A stretch of DNA of 64,000 nt from Bradyrhizobium nitroreducens (GTDB lineage Bacteria; Pseudomonadota; Alphaproteobacteria; Rhizobiales; Xanthobacteraceae): positions 7,802,467-7,866,466 of the forward strand of contig NZ_LFJC01000003.1 in the NCBI RefSeq assembly GCF_002776695.1, in the 5' to 3' direction. A program made the translations under genes and the position numbers. The notes beneath the pieces are model-generated. The model was not told where the DNA came from, did no database searches, and worked only from the letters and a program-made list of their open reading frames with translations. Shown here piece by piece: positions 27,350-35,818 of this stretch (its first letter is position 1; every line of letters starts with the position of its first letter).

Positions 27350-28003
27350 TCAGGCCTTGGCGATCCCAGCGATGAACAGATCGATCACCGCTTCCGCCAT
27401 CCGCTCGATCTCGTCCTCTGCGACGCCCCAGCGGGGAAAGTGGCCGTCGAGATTCATCCGGGCGAAGCCGTAGACCAGCGCGCGGCCGGCGATCTGGACT
27501 TGCTTGAGATCGCCCGGGCGCAGCAGGCCCTGCTCCGCCGCTTCAGTGAGGATTCCCTCGGTCAGGGCGATCAGCTCGGCGTTGTCGCGGGTCAGCTCGG
27601 CGGAGCTGCCATGGGCAAAATAGCGCCCGGTGGAGATGATTTCGAAGTGGGCGGGATTGCGCATCGCCCAGCGCAGGTAGGCAAGGCCAAAGGCGCGGAA
27701 GCGGGCGAGCGGGCCGGCGGCGGGGGCCTTGCCCAGCGCCACCTCGATCTCGATGCGAAAACGCCGCTGCGCTTCCTCGGCCACTGCGGCCATCAGGGCA
27801 TCGCGGTTCGGAAAGTGCCGGAACGGCGCCCCCGGCGACACCGCGGCCCGGCGCGCGGCCTCGCGGACCGAGACCTCCGCTCCCTCCGCCGCGAGTTGCA
27901 ACGCAGCATCGATCAGGACGCGGCGAAGGTCGCCGTGGTGATACGGCCGGGGTTCGGCTCCGGGGCGGCGAACGCGCGGCTTGGAGGGCTGACGGGCAGG
28001 CAT
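27350..28003 (-). CDS. TetR/AcrR family transcriptional regulator
   Basis: A 217-residue regulator with the helix-turn-helix at residues about 25-70 (RVLIDAALQLAAEGAEVSVREAARRAAVSPGAPFRHFPNRDALMAAVAEE) and a WHG-like C-terminal ligand domain (RWAMRNPAHFEII). Divergent from the ferric-reductase-like gene, with two near-identical dyads in the 107-base gap that are probably its operators. AGGAAGC precedes the ATG at 28003. Confidence 0.93.
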   Translation of the reverse strand: MPARQPSKPRVRRPGAEPRPYHHGDLRRVLIDAALQLAAEGAEVSVREAARRAAVSPGAPFRHFPNRDALMAAVAEEAQRRFRIEIEVALGKAPAAGPLARFRAFGLAYLRWAMRNPAHFEIISTGRYFAHGSSAELTRDNAELIALTEGILTEAAEQGLLRPGDLKQVQIAGRALVYGFARMNLDGHFPRWGVAEDEIERMAEAVIDLFIAGIAKA

Positions 28004-28032
28004 GATGCTTCCTAGCATCACCCGAACGTGAA

Positions 28033-28049
28033 TGTAAGCAGCGATTACA
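28033..28049. promoter_or_regulatory. Candidate TetR operator, site 1
   Basis: TGTAAGCAGCGATTACA: an imperfect 7-3-7 dyad with the same layout as site 2, lying 30 bases upstream of the regulator start. Confidence 0.7.
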
Positions 28050-28075
28050 CCATTGACCGCCCGCGCGCGTCGAAA

Positions 28076-28092
28076 TGTAATCGATGATTACA
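28076..28092. promoter_or_regulatory. Candidate TetR operator, site 2
   Basis: TGTAATCGATGATTACA: a perfect 7-bp dyad around 3 bases, 19 bases before the start of the divergent membrane protein gene and just upstream of its ribosome site. Centre-to-centre distance to site 1 is 43 bases, about four helical turns. Confidence 0.75.
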
Positions 28093-28110
28093 TAACGAAG
28101 GGAGATCATC

Positions 28111-28731
28111 ATGTCGCAACGTCAAGGCTGGCTCGAAGGCTGGCGGCTGCTGGCCGCCCTCACCCTGAGCCTGGTCGTCCTCAGCCTGTGGATCGCCTCG
28201 ATGCGCCAGTTCGAGGTCGAGGGTGTACGGATGGTGATCCGCTTCACGGCACGCAGCTCGCTCACACTGTACTGCCTCGCCTTCAGCGCCGCGGCACTCG
28301 CGCGCCTCTGGCCAAACGCCTGGACGCGCTGGCAGCGTCGTAACCGCCGCTATCTCGGCTTGAGCTTCGCCGCCTCCCACGCCATCCATGCCGTCGCGAT
28401 CATCGCCTTCGCCCAGATGGATCCGGCCGGCTTCGCGGAGGCCACCTCGCCCGCCTCCTACGTCTTCGGCGGCATCGGCTATGCATTCATCATCGTCATG
28501 AGCGCGACCTCGTTCGACCGCACCGTCGCGCTGATCGGGCCGCGCGCCTGGCGAACGCTGCACCTCGCCGGCGGTTATTATCTCTGGCTCCAGTTCATGG
28601 TGTCGTTCGGCAAGCGCGTGCCGGCGATGCCGCTCTACGCGGCGTTCCTCATTCCGCTGCTGGTCGTGATGGCGCTGCGCATGATCGCGATGGCGCGCCA
28701 TCCGCGCGGCCAGACTGTTGTGGCGGGATGA
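28111..28731 (+). CDS. Ferric-reductase-like / MsrQ-like transmembrane protein
   Basis: A 206-residue inner-membrane protein with six hydrophobic segments. Histidines placed for haem binding are visible in LSFAASHAIHAVAIIAF and RAWRTLHLAGGYYLW, the pattern of the ferric reductase-like transmembrane domain. No flavin domain is present, so electrons would come from a partner or from quinol. GGGAG precedes the ATG. Probably controlled by the divergent TetR protein. The natural substrate is not predictable. Confidence 0.8.
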   Translation: MSQRQGWLEGWRLLAALTLSLVVLSLWIASMRQFEVEGVRMVIRFTARSSLTLYCLAFSAAALARLWPNAWTRWQRRNRRYLGLSFAASHAIHAVAIIAFAQMDPAGFAEATSPASYVFGGIGYAFIIVMSATSFDRTVALIGPRAWRTLHLAGGYYLWLQFMVSFGKRVPAMPLYAAFLIPLLVVMALRMIAMARHPRGQTVVAG

Positions 28732-28741
28732 AGCGCCCGGC

Positions 28742-29590
28742 CTATTGTGGCAGGAACCCGAGCCGCTTGGCGATGATGCGGTCGAGCGTCCGCTTCGGCA
28801 GCACCGCCGTGATCAGGTGGCGCATCGGATCGGGCGTGATCTGATAGCGCACCTTCGGGCTCGCCACGGTGAGCGCCTCGAACACGACCTCGGCGATCCG
28901 CTCGGCCGGCAGGCCCTTCGCCCCGAGGTCCATCATGAAGGCCATCACCTTGTTCAGCGCCGGCAGATAGGGCGAGTTCTGGTAGACGGACAGGTCGATC
29001 TCCTCGGCCTTGCTCCAGATCGGCGTCTTCACCGCGCCGGGGGCGACGATGATGACGTCGATGCCGAACAGCATCAGCTCGCGGCGCAGGCTTTCGGACA
29101 GCCCCTCGATGGCGTGCTTGGAGGTGCAATAGGGTGCCGACAGCGGATTGCCGTTCTTGCCGGCGACCGAGCTGATCATCACGATCCGCCCCTTCGGCCC
29201 CTTCAACGACGGATCGGCACCGAGCAGCGGCCCGAACGCCTGCGTCGCGATCACCGGGCCGATGACGTTGATGTCCATCTGGCGGCGGAAATCGTCGGCC
29301 GACAATTCGAGCACGGGGCCGGCGACGGCGACGCCGGCATTGTTGACGAGGCCCGCCAGCGTCTCGCCATTCAGCGCCGCGCGCACGTCCCGCGCAGCCG
29401 CGAGGACCGCGGCCTCGTCGGTGACGTCGAACAGCAGTGGGGTGAAATTGGCGCCGAATTCGCCCTTCAGCCTGATGGCATCGGCCTGCTTGCGGACGCT
29501 GCCGAACACGCGATAACCGCGCCCGATCAGGAATTTTGCAGTAGCCCAGCCGATGCCTGTGGACGCACCGGTAATGACGACGGATCGCAT
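28742..29590 (-). CDS. Short-chain dehydrogenase/reductase (SDR family)
   Basis: A 282-residue oxidoreductase: nucleotide motif TGASTGIGWATA, NNAG at about residue 84, catalytic Ser in VMISSVAGKNG, and YCTSK at about 154-158 (YxxxK). The extended C-terminus resembles classical SDRs acting on lipids or steroids. GGGAGGGGACC precedes the ATG. Ends 11 bases from the convergent membrane protein gene. Substrate unknown. Confidence 0.9.
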   Translation of the reverse strand: MRSVVITGASTGIGWATAKFLIGRGYRVFGSVRKQADAIRLKGEFGANFTPLLFDVTDEAAVLAAARDVRAALNGETLAGLVNNAGVAVAGPVLELSADDFRRQMDINVIGPVIATQAFGPLLGADPSLKGPKGRIVMISSVAGKNGNPLSAPYCTSKHAIEGLSESLRRELMLFGIDVIIVAPGAVKTPIWSKAEEIDLSVYQNSPYLPALNKVMAFMMDLGAKGLPAERIAEVVFEALTVASPKVRYQITPDPMRHLITAVLPKRTLDRIIAKRLGFLPQ

Positions 29591-29630
29591 GGTCCCCTCC
29601 CTGGAGTTCCCGCGATCATGCCTGGGATTC

Positions 29631-29735
29631 TTGCCCGTGTCCCGGGCAAGCGCAGCGAAGCGCCGGACCCAGCAGCCGCATTGGCCCCCGGACCAGCAGC
29701 GCATCACTCGAGTGATGCGCTGCGTCCGGGGCACA
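29631..29735. repeat. Repeat region with a 28-bp perfect palindrome
   Basis: TTGCCCGTGTCCCGGGCAA (29631-29649) is a small dyad; further on, 29696-29723 is a perfect 28-base palindrome with core CACTCGAGTG. Outer modules GCGCCGGACCCAGC and GTCCGGGGC are of the type found in other rhizobial intergenic repeats. Located right after the ilvC stop, so it may terminate ilvC. Confidence 0.7.
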
Positions 29736-29740
29736 ACGAC

Positions 29741-30760
29741 TTAGTTCTTGCTCTTGTCGACCAGCGCGCCCTTCTTGATCCAGGGCATCATGTCGCGGAG
29801 CTTTGCGCCGACTTCCTCGATCGGGTGCGCGGCGAGCTTGGCGCGGGTGGCCTTGAACGAGGTCTGGTTGACCTTGTTCTCGAGCATCCAGTCGCGGGCG
29901 AACTTGCCGCCCTGGATGTCGGCGAGAACCTTGCGCATCTCCTTCTTGGTCTCGTCCGTGATGATGCGCGGGCCGGTGACGTACTCGCCGTACTCGGCGG
30001 TGTTGGAGATCGAGTAGTTCATGTTGGCGATGCCGCCTTCATAGATCAGGTCGACGATCAGCTTCACTTCGTGCAGGCACTCGAAATAAGCCATCTCCGG
30101 CGCGTAGCCGGCTTCGACCAGGGTCTCGTAGCCGCCCTTGATCAGCTCGACCAGGCCGCCGCAGAGCACCACCTGCTCGCCGAACAGGTCGGTCTCGCAC
30201 TCTTCCTTGAAGGTGGTCTCGATGATGCCGGCGCGGCCGCCGCCGACAGCCGAAGCGTAGGACAGGCCGAGGTCATGGGCGTTGCCAGAGACGTCCTTGG
30301 CGATCGCGATCAGGCAGGGCACGCCGCCGCCGCGCTGATACTCCGAGCGCACGGTATGGCCGGGGCCCTTCGGCGCGATCATCAGAACGTCGAGGTCGGC
30401 GCGCGGGTCGAGCAGGTTGAAGTGAACGTTGAGGCCGTGCGCGAACACGAGGGCCGCGCCCTTCTTCATGTTGTCGTGCAGGTGCTCGCGATAGATGTCG
30501 CCCTGGAGCTCGTCCGGGGTCAGCATCATGACGAGATCGGCCCATTTGGCGGCTTCGGCGACTTCCATCACCTTGAAGCCGGCGGCTTCCGCCTTCTTCA
30601 CCGAGCCCGAGTCCTTGCGCAGCGCAATGGCGACGTCCTTGACGCCGGAATCCTTCAGATTGAGCGCATGGGCATGGCCCTGGCTGCCATAGCCGACGAT
30701 GGCGACCTTCTTGCCCTTGATCAGGTTCAGGTCGGCGTCGCGATCGTAATAAACACGCAT
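29741..30760 (-). CDS. ilvC: Ketol-acid reductoisomerase (NADP-dependent)
   Basis: Second step of isoleucine/valine synthesis: converts acetolactate or acetohydroxybutyrate to the dihydroxyacid in the cytosol, using Mg2+ and NADPH. The 339-residue product is the short class I form: GYGSQGHAHALNLKDSG at residues about 25-41, MLTPDELQGDIY, FAHGLNVHF, APKGPGHTVRSEY, and metal-binding DLFGEQVVLCGG and ECLHEVKLIVDLIYEGG. Downstream of ilvB/ilvN on the same strand but separated from them by three genes. Confidence 0.98.
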   Translation of the reverse strand: MRVYYDRDADLNLIKGKKVAIVGYGSQGHAHALNLKDSGVKDVAIALRKDSGSVKKAEAAGFKVMEVAEAAKWADLVMMLTPDELQGDIYREHLHDNMKKGAALVFAHGLNVHFNLLDPRADLDVLMIAPKGPGHTVRSEYQRGGGVPCLIAIAKDVSGNAHDLGLSYASAVGGGRAGIIETTFKEECETDLFGEQVVLCGGLVELIKGGYETLVEAGYAPEMAYFECLHEVKLIVDLIYEGGIANMNYSISNTAEYGEYVTGPRIITDETKKEMRKVLADIQGGKFARDWMLENKVNQTSFKATRAKLAAHPIEEVGAKLRDMMPWIKKGALVDKSKN

Positions 30761-30893
30761 GGGTCGTTTCCTCGTTCAGGGCCGAAATCGGCCAATGGTC
30801 AGTGTCCGAAGGGTGAAATTTGCGGATTTCGGGGGCTGTCTAGAGCATTTTCAGCCCGTAGGGAAACCCGTTTCTGCATGGAAATCCGCGACA

Positions 30894-31496
30894 TCATGCA
30901 TCCATGAAGACGGGGTAGAGGGAGGCCAGCAGCAGGAGCGCCATCAGGATGTTGAAGGCGCGGACCAGCCGCTCCGAGGTCAGGACCGGCCGCAATGCCG
31001 AGCCGAACAGGGCCCAGACCACGGTCGAGACCGTGCCGACGAGCAGGCTGATCAGGGTCTGGATCGCGATGTTGAGCGGGAATTGGGCGATGGCCGCATA
31101 GGCGGTGATGGTGCCGATCACGATCACCCAGCCCTTGGCGTTGATCCATTGGAACATCGCCGCGCCCCAGAAGGTCATGGGACCGCGGCCATCCCCCTCC
31201 CCAGGCCTGGTCGGGCCGGACATGGCAATCGCGGCGGCCAGATAGATCAGGTAAGCGGCACCGGCATATTTCAGGATGGTCTGGAGGATCGGATAGGCCA
31301 GGAATACCGAGCCGAGCCCAAGGCCGACGGCGGCGACCATGAAGGCGAAGCCGAGGACGATGCCGACAATGTGCGGGATGGTGCGCCGGAAGCCGTAAGT
31401 CAGGCCCGAGGACAGCAGCATGATGTTGTTCGGCCCGGGCGTGAAATACATCACGACCATGAAGATGAGGAAGGCATAGAACAGCGACTGGGACAT
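30894..31496 (-). CDS. LysE family amino acid/homoserine lactone exporter
   Basis: A 200-residue inner-membrane protein with about six helices and the LysE/RhtB hallmark MYFTPGPNNIMLLSSGLTYGFRR near residues 15-40. These proteins export amino acids. ATG at 31496 chosen with GAGG upstream. It starts 8 bases after the EamA gene stop; its position between ilvBN and ilvC hints at branched-chain amino acid export, but that is inference. Confidence 0.9.
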   Translation of the reverse strand: MSQSLFYAFLIFMVVMYFTPGPNNIMLLSSGLTYGFRRTIPHIVGIVLGFAFMVAAVGLGLGSVFLAYPILQTILKYAGAAYLIYLAAAIAMSGPTRPGEGDGRGPMTFWGAAMFQWINAKGWVIVIGTITAYAAIAQFPLNIAIQTLISLLVGTVSTVVWALFGSALRPVLTSERLVRAFNILMALLLLASLYPVFMDA

Positions 31497-31503
31497 GTTC
31501 ACC

Positions 31504-32391
31504 TCACGCGGCCTTTCGCGCTGCCTTGGGCAGGACTTGCGGGCGCCGCGCCAGCACCATCACCGCGATACCACCGATCACGGTCAGCATGCCGGCGAGC
31601 CGCAAGGGTCCGAACCGCTCGCCGAACACGATGCTGGAAGCGGCCGAGCCGATGAACGGGACCAGCAGCGCGAACGGCACCACTTGCGCGGCGGGATAGT
31701 CGCGCAACAACCGGCCCCAGAGCCAATAAGCGATGCTGGTCGAGATCGCGCCGATCGTCAGCAGACAGACGAGACCTTTGAGCGACATGTGGATCAGCGA
31801 CTGCACAGTCGGCACCGGTCCGTTGACAACCAGCGTGAGTGCAAACAACGGCACTGCGGCCGTGAGACAGAGCCAGGCAAACAGGTCGAACATCGGCGCG
31901 CCGCGAGCCCCGCGCAGCAGAAGATTGCCGACGGCAAAGCAGATCGGGGCGATCATCAGCACCGCGAACGCACCGACGCTGAAATCATAACCGACCGTGC
32001 CGCAGATCATGAGCAGGCCCGCGGCCGCGATGACGACGCCGAGCGTCTGCACCGGCGTCGGCCGTTCGCCGAAGGCGATCGCGGCGAATCCGATGGTGAA
32101 GAGCGCCTGGCTCTGCACGACGACGCTGGTCAGCCCGACCGGCACGCCATGGGCGATGCCGTAGGCCTGGCTCAGGAACTGGCCGAGGAACAGCGTGAGG
32201 CTGATCGCGATCAGAAGCGACCAGGCGACTTTCGGCTTGGGAATGAACAGGCACGGCACCGCCGCAATGCCGAAGCGCATCGCCGTCATCAGCTCCGGCG
32301 AAAACTCGTCGAGCGCGATCCGGCTCGCCACGAAGGCAAGTCCCCAGATGATCGCCACCAGGATGGCGATGAGGATATCGGCCGGCTTCAT
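31504..32391 (-). CDS. EamA/DMT family transporter
   Basis: A 295-residue membrane protein with ten hydrophobic segments arranged as two EamA repeats (N-terminal AIIWGLAFVASRIALDEFSPELMTAMRF; C-terminal AYWLWGRLLRDYPAAQVVPFALLVPFIGSAASSIVFGE). Family members export amino acids and metabolites such as O-acetylserine. Forms a tandem exporter pair with the LysE gene. Confidence 0.92.
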   Translation of the reverse strand: MKPADILIAILVAIIWGLAFVASRIALDEFSPELMTAMRFGIAAVPCLFIPKPKVAWSLLIAISLTLFLGQFLSQAYGIAHGVPVGLTSVVVQSQALFTIGFAAIAFGERPTPVQTLGVVIAAAGLLMICGTVGYDFSVGAFAVLMIAPICFAVGNLLLRGARGAPMFDLFAWLCLTAAVPLFALTLVVNGPVPTVQSLIHMSLKGLVCLLTIGAISTSIAYWLWGRLLRDYPAAQVVPFALLVPFIGSAASSIVFGERFGPLRLAGMLTVIGGIAVMVLARRPQVLPKAARKAA

Positions 32392-32437
32392 TGTTGTTCC
32401 CGGTTCTGCCCTGCCGGACAGCCCTGTTGTTGTTGGT

Positions 32438-33133
32438 CTAGCCTTGCTCGCCGGCTCTCGGTTTCCGTAGCAGATAGGTGCCGTGCATCGGCGCGTGGTA
32501 ATCGGCCGAGACCAGCGTGAAGCCGACGTCGGTCAGCATCCGCTCCATCACCCAGCCGAAGGTGGAATATTCGTCGCGCATATGCGTCACCACGCTCTCG
32601 CGTGCGAAATCGTGGTTCTTGATCTGGAAGTCGGCCCATTGCTCGACGTCGCGCTCGATCGCATCCGGCATCGACGCGTAGACGATGTCGCGCAGGTAAA
32701 ACGTCGCCCCCGGCTTGAGTGCGCGAAAGATCCGCGACATCGCCACCGCCTTCCAGAAATCCGGCAAATGGTGCAGCGTGAACTCGCTGACGATCAGATC
32801 GTAGGATTCCGGCCGATAGGCGAAGCTGAGCAGGCCGGCGGACTGGGTGCGCACGGGCGCCTTGCGATCGCGCGCGTAGATCTCGGCGAGCGCCAGCATC
32901 GCCGGCGAGATGTCGATGGCATCGACCTCGGCACCCATCAGCGCCGCTTCGGTCGCCAGCACGCCGTTGCCGCAGCCGATGTCGGCGATGCGCCAGCCGC
33001 GCTGGACTCCCAGCATCTTCAGTGCGGCGCGCGCCCGCAGATCGGCATCGTCATGGGCGTCGTAGATCGAGGCCACGGCGGGCCCGATCCCCATCCGGTT
33101 CCGCTCGTTGTAATACCAGTCGCGCGCCAGCAT
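32438..33133 (-). CDS. Class I SAM-dependent methyltransferase
   Basis: A 231-residue cytosolic methyltransferase: SAM-binding ADIGCGNGVLATEAALMGAEVDAIDIS (motif I, residues about 50-77), SEFTLHHLPDFW (motif IV/post) and FRALKPGATFYLRD. Begins 3 bases after the ilvN stop, so it is probably translated from the ilv transcript. The substrate is unknown; the conserved position next to ilvBN, if confirmed in relatives, would be the best clue. Confidence 0.88.
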   Translation of the reverse strand: MLARDWYYNERNRMGIGPAVASIYDAHDDADLRARAALKMLGVQRGWRIADIGCGNGVLATEAALMGAEVDAIDISPAMLALAEIYARDRKAPVRTQSAGLLSFAYRPESYDLIVSEFTLHHLPDFWKAVAMSRIFRALKPGATFYLRDIVYASMPDAIERDVEQWADFQIKNHDFARESVVTHMRDEYSTFGWVMERMLTDVGFTLVSADYHAPMHGTYLLRKPRAGEQG

Positions 33134-33136
33134 GGT

Positions 33137-33679
33137 TCACATCCCTTCAGGCCCGCGGCCGATCGCGGCAACGCCGGTGCGCGACACCTCGACGAGGCCG
33201 AGCGGGCGCATCAGGTCGATAAACTGATTGATCTTGTCGGTGTTGCCTGTGATCTCGAACACAAAGCTCTCGGTGGTGGCGTCGATCACCCTGGCGCGGA
33301 ACGCATCCGCGAGCCGCAGTGCTTCGACCCGGTGCTCGCCCTGCCCGCGCACCTTCACCATCGCGAGCTCGCGTTCGATCGAACGCCGGGTCTGGGTCAT
33401 GTCGACGACCTGGTAGACCGGGATCATGCGGTCGAGCTGGTTCTTGATCTGCGCGATCACCATCGGCGTGCCCGTGGTGACGATGGTGATGCGCGACAGA
33501 TGCTTCTGGGCCTCGGTCTCCGAGACGGTGAGGCTTTCGATGTTGTAGCCGCGGCCCGAGAACAGGCCGATGACGCGCGCGAGCACGCCGGGCTCGTTCT
33601 GCACGAGCACCGCAAGCGTGTGCGTCTCGTTCGGGTCGTGGCGCTCTTCGATGAAGTAGGCGGAAGCGGGCTGGTTCAT
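33137..33679 (-). CDS. ilvN: Acetolactate synthase small (regulatory) subunit
   Basis: A 180-residue regulatory subunit that confers valine feedback. The ACT domain is obvious (LAVLVQNEPGVLARVIGLFSGRGYNIESLTV, residues about 18-48), with the C-terminal domain NKINQFIDLMRPLGLVEVSRTGVAAIGRG-like ending. Length suits the IlvN/IlvH long type. GAGGGG precedes the ATG, 24 bases after ilvB. Confidence 0.97.
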   Translation of the reverse strand: MNQPASAYFIEERHDPNETHTLAVLVQNEPGVLARVIGLFSGRGYNIESLTVSETEAQKHLSRITIVTTGTPMVIAQIKNQLDRMIPVYQVVDMTQTRRSIERELAMVKVRGQGEHRVEALRLADAFRARVIDATTESFVFEITGNTDKINQFIDLMRPLGLVEVSRTGVAAIGRGPEGM

Positions 33680-33703
33680 TGTCGTCCCCTCAAATCTCTC
33701 TCG

Positions 33704-35479
33704 TCACACCAGCGCCTTGCCGCCGGCGAACGCCTTCGCGGTCGCCTCGTCATTGGCCTGCTCCGGCAACAGCATTTCGTTGTGCGCCTTGCCGGACGGG
33801 ATCATCGGGAAGCAGTTTTCGAGCGCCGCGACGCGGCAGTCGAACAGCACCGGACGCTTGACCGAGATCATCTCCTTGATGGCGCCGTCGAGATCGCCGG
33901 GCTTGTGCACCTGAAGGCCGACGGCGCCATAGGCTTCCGCGAGCTTGACGAAATCCGGCAGCGCCTCCGAATAGGAATGCGACAGGCGGTTGCCGTGCAG
34001 CAGCTGCTGCCACTGCCGCACCATCCCCATGTACTGGTTGTTCAGGATGAAGATCTTGATCGGCAGTTCGTACTGCACCGCCGTCGACATCTCCTGCATC
34101 GTCATCTGCACCGAGGCATCGCCCGCGATGTCGATGACGAGGCTGTCGGGATGGGCCACCTGCACGCCGACCGCCGCCGGCAGGCCGTAGCCCATGGTAC
34201 CGAGACCGCCCGAGGTCATCCAGCGATGCGGCTCCTCGAAGCCGTAGAACTGCGCCGCCCACATCTGGTGCTGGCCGACTTCGGTCGTGATGTAGGTGTC
34301 CCTGCCGCGCGTCGCCTCGAACAGGCTCTGGATCGCATGCTGCGGCAGGATGACGTCGTTGCTCTTCTTGTAATAGAGCGAGTTGCGGGCGCGCCACTGC
34401 GCGATCTGCTGCCACCACGACTTGATGTCGGGCTTCTTCGCCTCCGCCTTGAACACCTGCAGGATGTCGCCGAGGATGTTGCCGCAATCGCCGATGATCG
34501 GCACGTCGACGCGGATGTTCTTGTTGATCGAGGACGGATCGATGTCGATGTGGATCTTCTTCGAGTTCGGCGAGAACGCATCGACGCGGCCGGTGATGCG
34601 GTCGTCGAAACGCGCGCCGACGCACAGCATGACGTCGCAATCATGCATGGTCATGTTGGCCTCGTAGGTGCCGTGCATGCCGAGCATGCCGAGCCAGTTC
34701 TTGCCCGATGCCGGATAGGCGCCGAGGCCCATCAGCGTCGACGTGATCGGGAAGCCGGTGAACTCGACCAGCTCGCGCAGCAGCTTCGTCGCCTCGGGGC
34801 CGGAGTTGATGACGCCGCCGCCGCTGTAGATCACGGGGCGCTTTGCGTTTGCCAGCAGCGAGACGGCCTTGCGGATCTGCGTCGCATCGCCCTTCACGCG
34901 AGGCGCATAGGAGCGGTGCACGTCGGATTTGCGCGGCGGATGATAGGTGCCGGTCGCGAACTGCACGTCCTTGGGCACGTCGACCAGCACCGGGCCCGGA
35001 CGGCCGGAGGTGGCGACGTAGAAAGCCTCGTGCAGGACTTTAGCGAGATCGTTGACGTCGCGCACCAGCCAGTTGTGCTTGGTGCAGGGACGCGTGATGC
35101 CGACGGTGTCGCATTCCTGGAAGGCGTCGTTGCCGATCAGATGCGTCGGCACCTGGCCGGAGATGCAGACCAGCGGGATCGAGTCCATCAGCGCATCGGT
35201 CAGCGGCGTCACCATGTTGGTGGCGCCGGGGCCGGAGGTCACCAGCGCGACGCCCGGCTTGCCGGTCGAGCGCGCATAGCCCTCGGCGGCATGGCCCGCG
35301 CCCTGCTCGTGGCGGACCAGGATGTGCTGGACCTCGCTCTGCTGGAAGATCTCGTCATAGATCGGAAGCACCGCGCCGCCGGGATAGCCGAAAATGTCGG
35401 TCACGCCGTGATCGATGAGCGCGCGGACGATCATCGCGGCGCCGGTCATCTGGTTCGGATCGTGGCTCTTGTCGCTCAT
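33704..35479 (-). CDS. ilvB: Acetolactate synthase large (catalytic) subunit
   Basis: Condenses pyruvate with pyruvate or 2-oxobutyrate, the committed step of valine/leucine/isoleucine synthesis. The 591-residue enzyme shows the TPP-activating Glu in LVRHEQGAGHAAEGYAR, the FAD/central domain (DIDPSSINKNIRVDVPI), and the TPP motif IAGDASVQMTMQEMSTA ... ILNNQYMGMVRQWQ. GGAGC precedes the ATG. Preceded by an attenuator with leader peptide, terminator and promoter. Confidence 0.98.
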   Translation of the reverse strand: MSDKSHDPNQMTGAAMIVRALIDHGVTDIFGYPGGAVLPIYDEIFQQSEVQHILVRHEQGAGHAAEGYARSTGKPGVALVTSGPGATNMVTPLTDALMDSIPLVCISGQVPTHLIGNDAFQECDTVGITRPCTKHNWLVRDVNDLAKVLHEAFYVATSGRPGPVLVDVPKDVQFATGTYHPPRKSDVHRSYAPRVKGDATQIRKAVSLLANAKRPVIYSGGGVINSGPEATKLLRELVEFTGFPITSTLMGLGAYPASGKNWLGMLGMHGTYEANMTMHDCDVMLCVGARFDDRITGRVDAFSPNSKKIHIDIDPSSINKNIRVDVPIIGDCGNILGDILQVFKAEAKKPDIKSWWQQIAQWRARNSLYYKKSNDVILPQHAIQSLFEATRGRDTYITTEVGQHQMWAAQFYGFEEPHRWMTSGGLGTMGYGLPAAVGVQVAHPDSLVIDIAGDASVQMTMQEMSTAVQYELPIKIFILNNQYMGMVRQWQQLLHGNRLSHSYSEALPDFVKLAEAYGAVGLQVHKPGDLDGAIKEMISVKRPVLFDCRVAALENCFPMIPSGKAHNEMLLPEQANDEATAKAFAGGKALV

Positions 35480-35533
35480 TGGCTTGCTCCGGATGCGCTG
35501 TTGTCAGCGGCTTCGTACGTGTCGGGTTCGGGA

Positions 35534-35559
35534 AATAAAAAAGGCCCCGAAGAGGGCCC
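35534..35559 (-). terminator. ilvB attenuator terminator
   Basis: On the minus strand GGGCCC-TCTTC-GGGGCC is followed by a run of six T (then ATTT). It lies between the leader peptide and ilvB, 55 bases before the ilvB start, the position of a transcription attenuator. Confidence 0.88.
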
Positions 35560-35561
35560 AT

Positions 35562-35610
35562 GCACACCGCCTGTCATGTGGATGGCAGCTAGCCACCCCC
35601 GGCGGTGTGC
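35562..35610 (-). promoter_or_regulatory. ilvB leader pause/antiterminator hairpin
   Basis: GCACACCGCC (35562-35571) and GGCGGTGTGC (35601-35610) are exact complements, so a 10-bp stem forms between the last leader codons and the sequence just before the terminator. A ribosome stalled on the Ile/Leu/Val codons would decide whether this stem or an alternative forms. Confidence 0.75.
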
Positions 35611-35654
35611 CTGGGTACGACGGCGATAAGGGGTTTGGTAATAATGTTACGCAT
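35589..35654 (-). CDS. ilvL: ilvB leader peptide
   Basis: A 21-codon open frame: MRNIITKPLIAVVPRH followed by TAGGG and TAG. Six of residues 4-13 are the regulatory amino acids Ile, Leu and Val (I4, I5, L9, I10, V12, V13). It is followed by a 10-bp hairpin and an intrinsic terminator before ilvB, so translation of these codons should sense charged tRNA for the three branched-chain amino acids. The coordinates were worked out base by base. Confidence 0.9.
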   Translation of the reverse strand: MRNIITKPLIAVVPRHTAGGG

Positions 35655-35686
35655 GGCAGGCGCTCGGCTTCCCAAAGGTTGCGCGA

Positions 35687-35714
35687 AACATAGCGGCCAA
35701 AGCCCGGATGTCAA
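35687..35714 (-). promoter_or_regulatory. ilvB operon promoter
   Basis: Reading the minus strand, TTGACA and TATGTT are 16 bases apart, near-consensus for the housekeeping sigma factor. Expected start of transcription is about 25 bases before the leader ATG. Confidence 0.75.
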
Positions 35715-35818
35715 GGCAATGCGGCCGTTCCCGCGCGATTTTGGCAGTGTAGCGGTGTTCCCCGGGTTCGGCGAGAGGTAAATTCGGGAACCCGGACAGA
35801 AAAGCGGGTCAGCCCACC

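Noticed and set aside
32483..35629. 1048-residue open frame on the plus strand across ilvN/ilvB
   Set aside because: It is antisense to unmistakable ilvN and ilvB; long opposite-strand frames are expected from GC-rich third positions. It has no family motifs and is Arg/His/Asp-rich.
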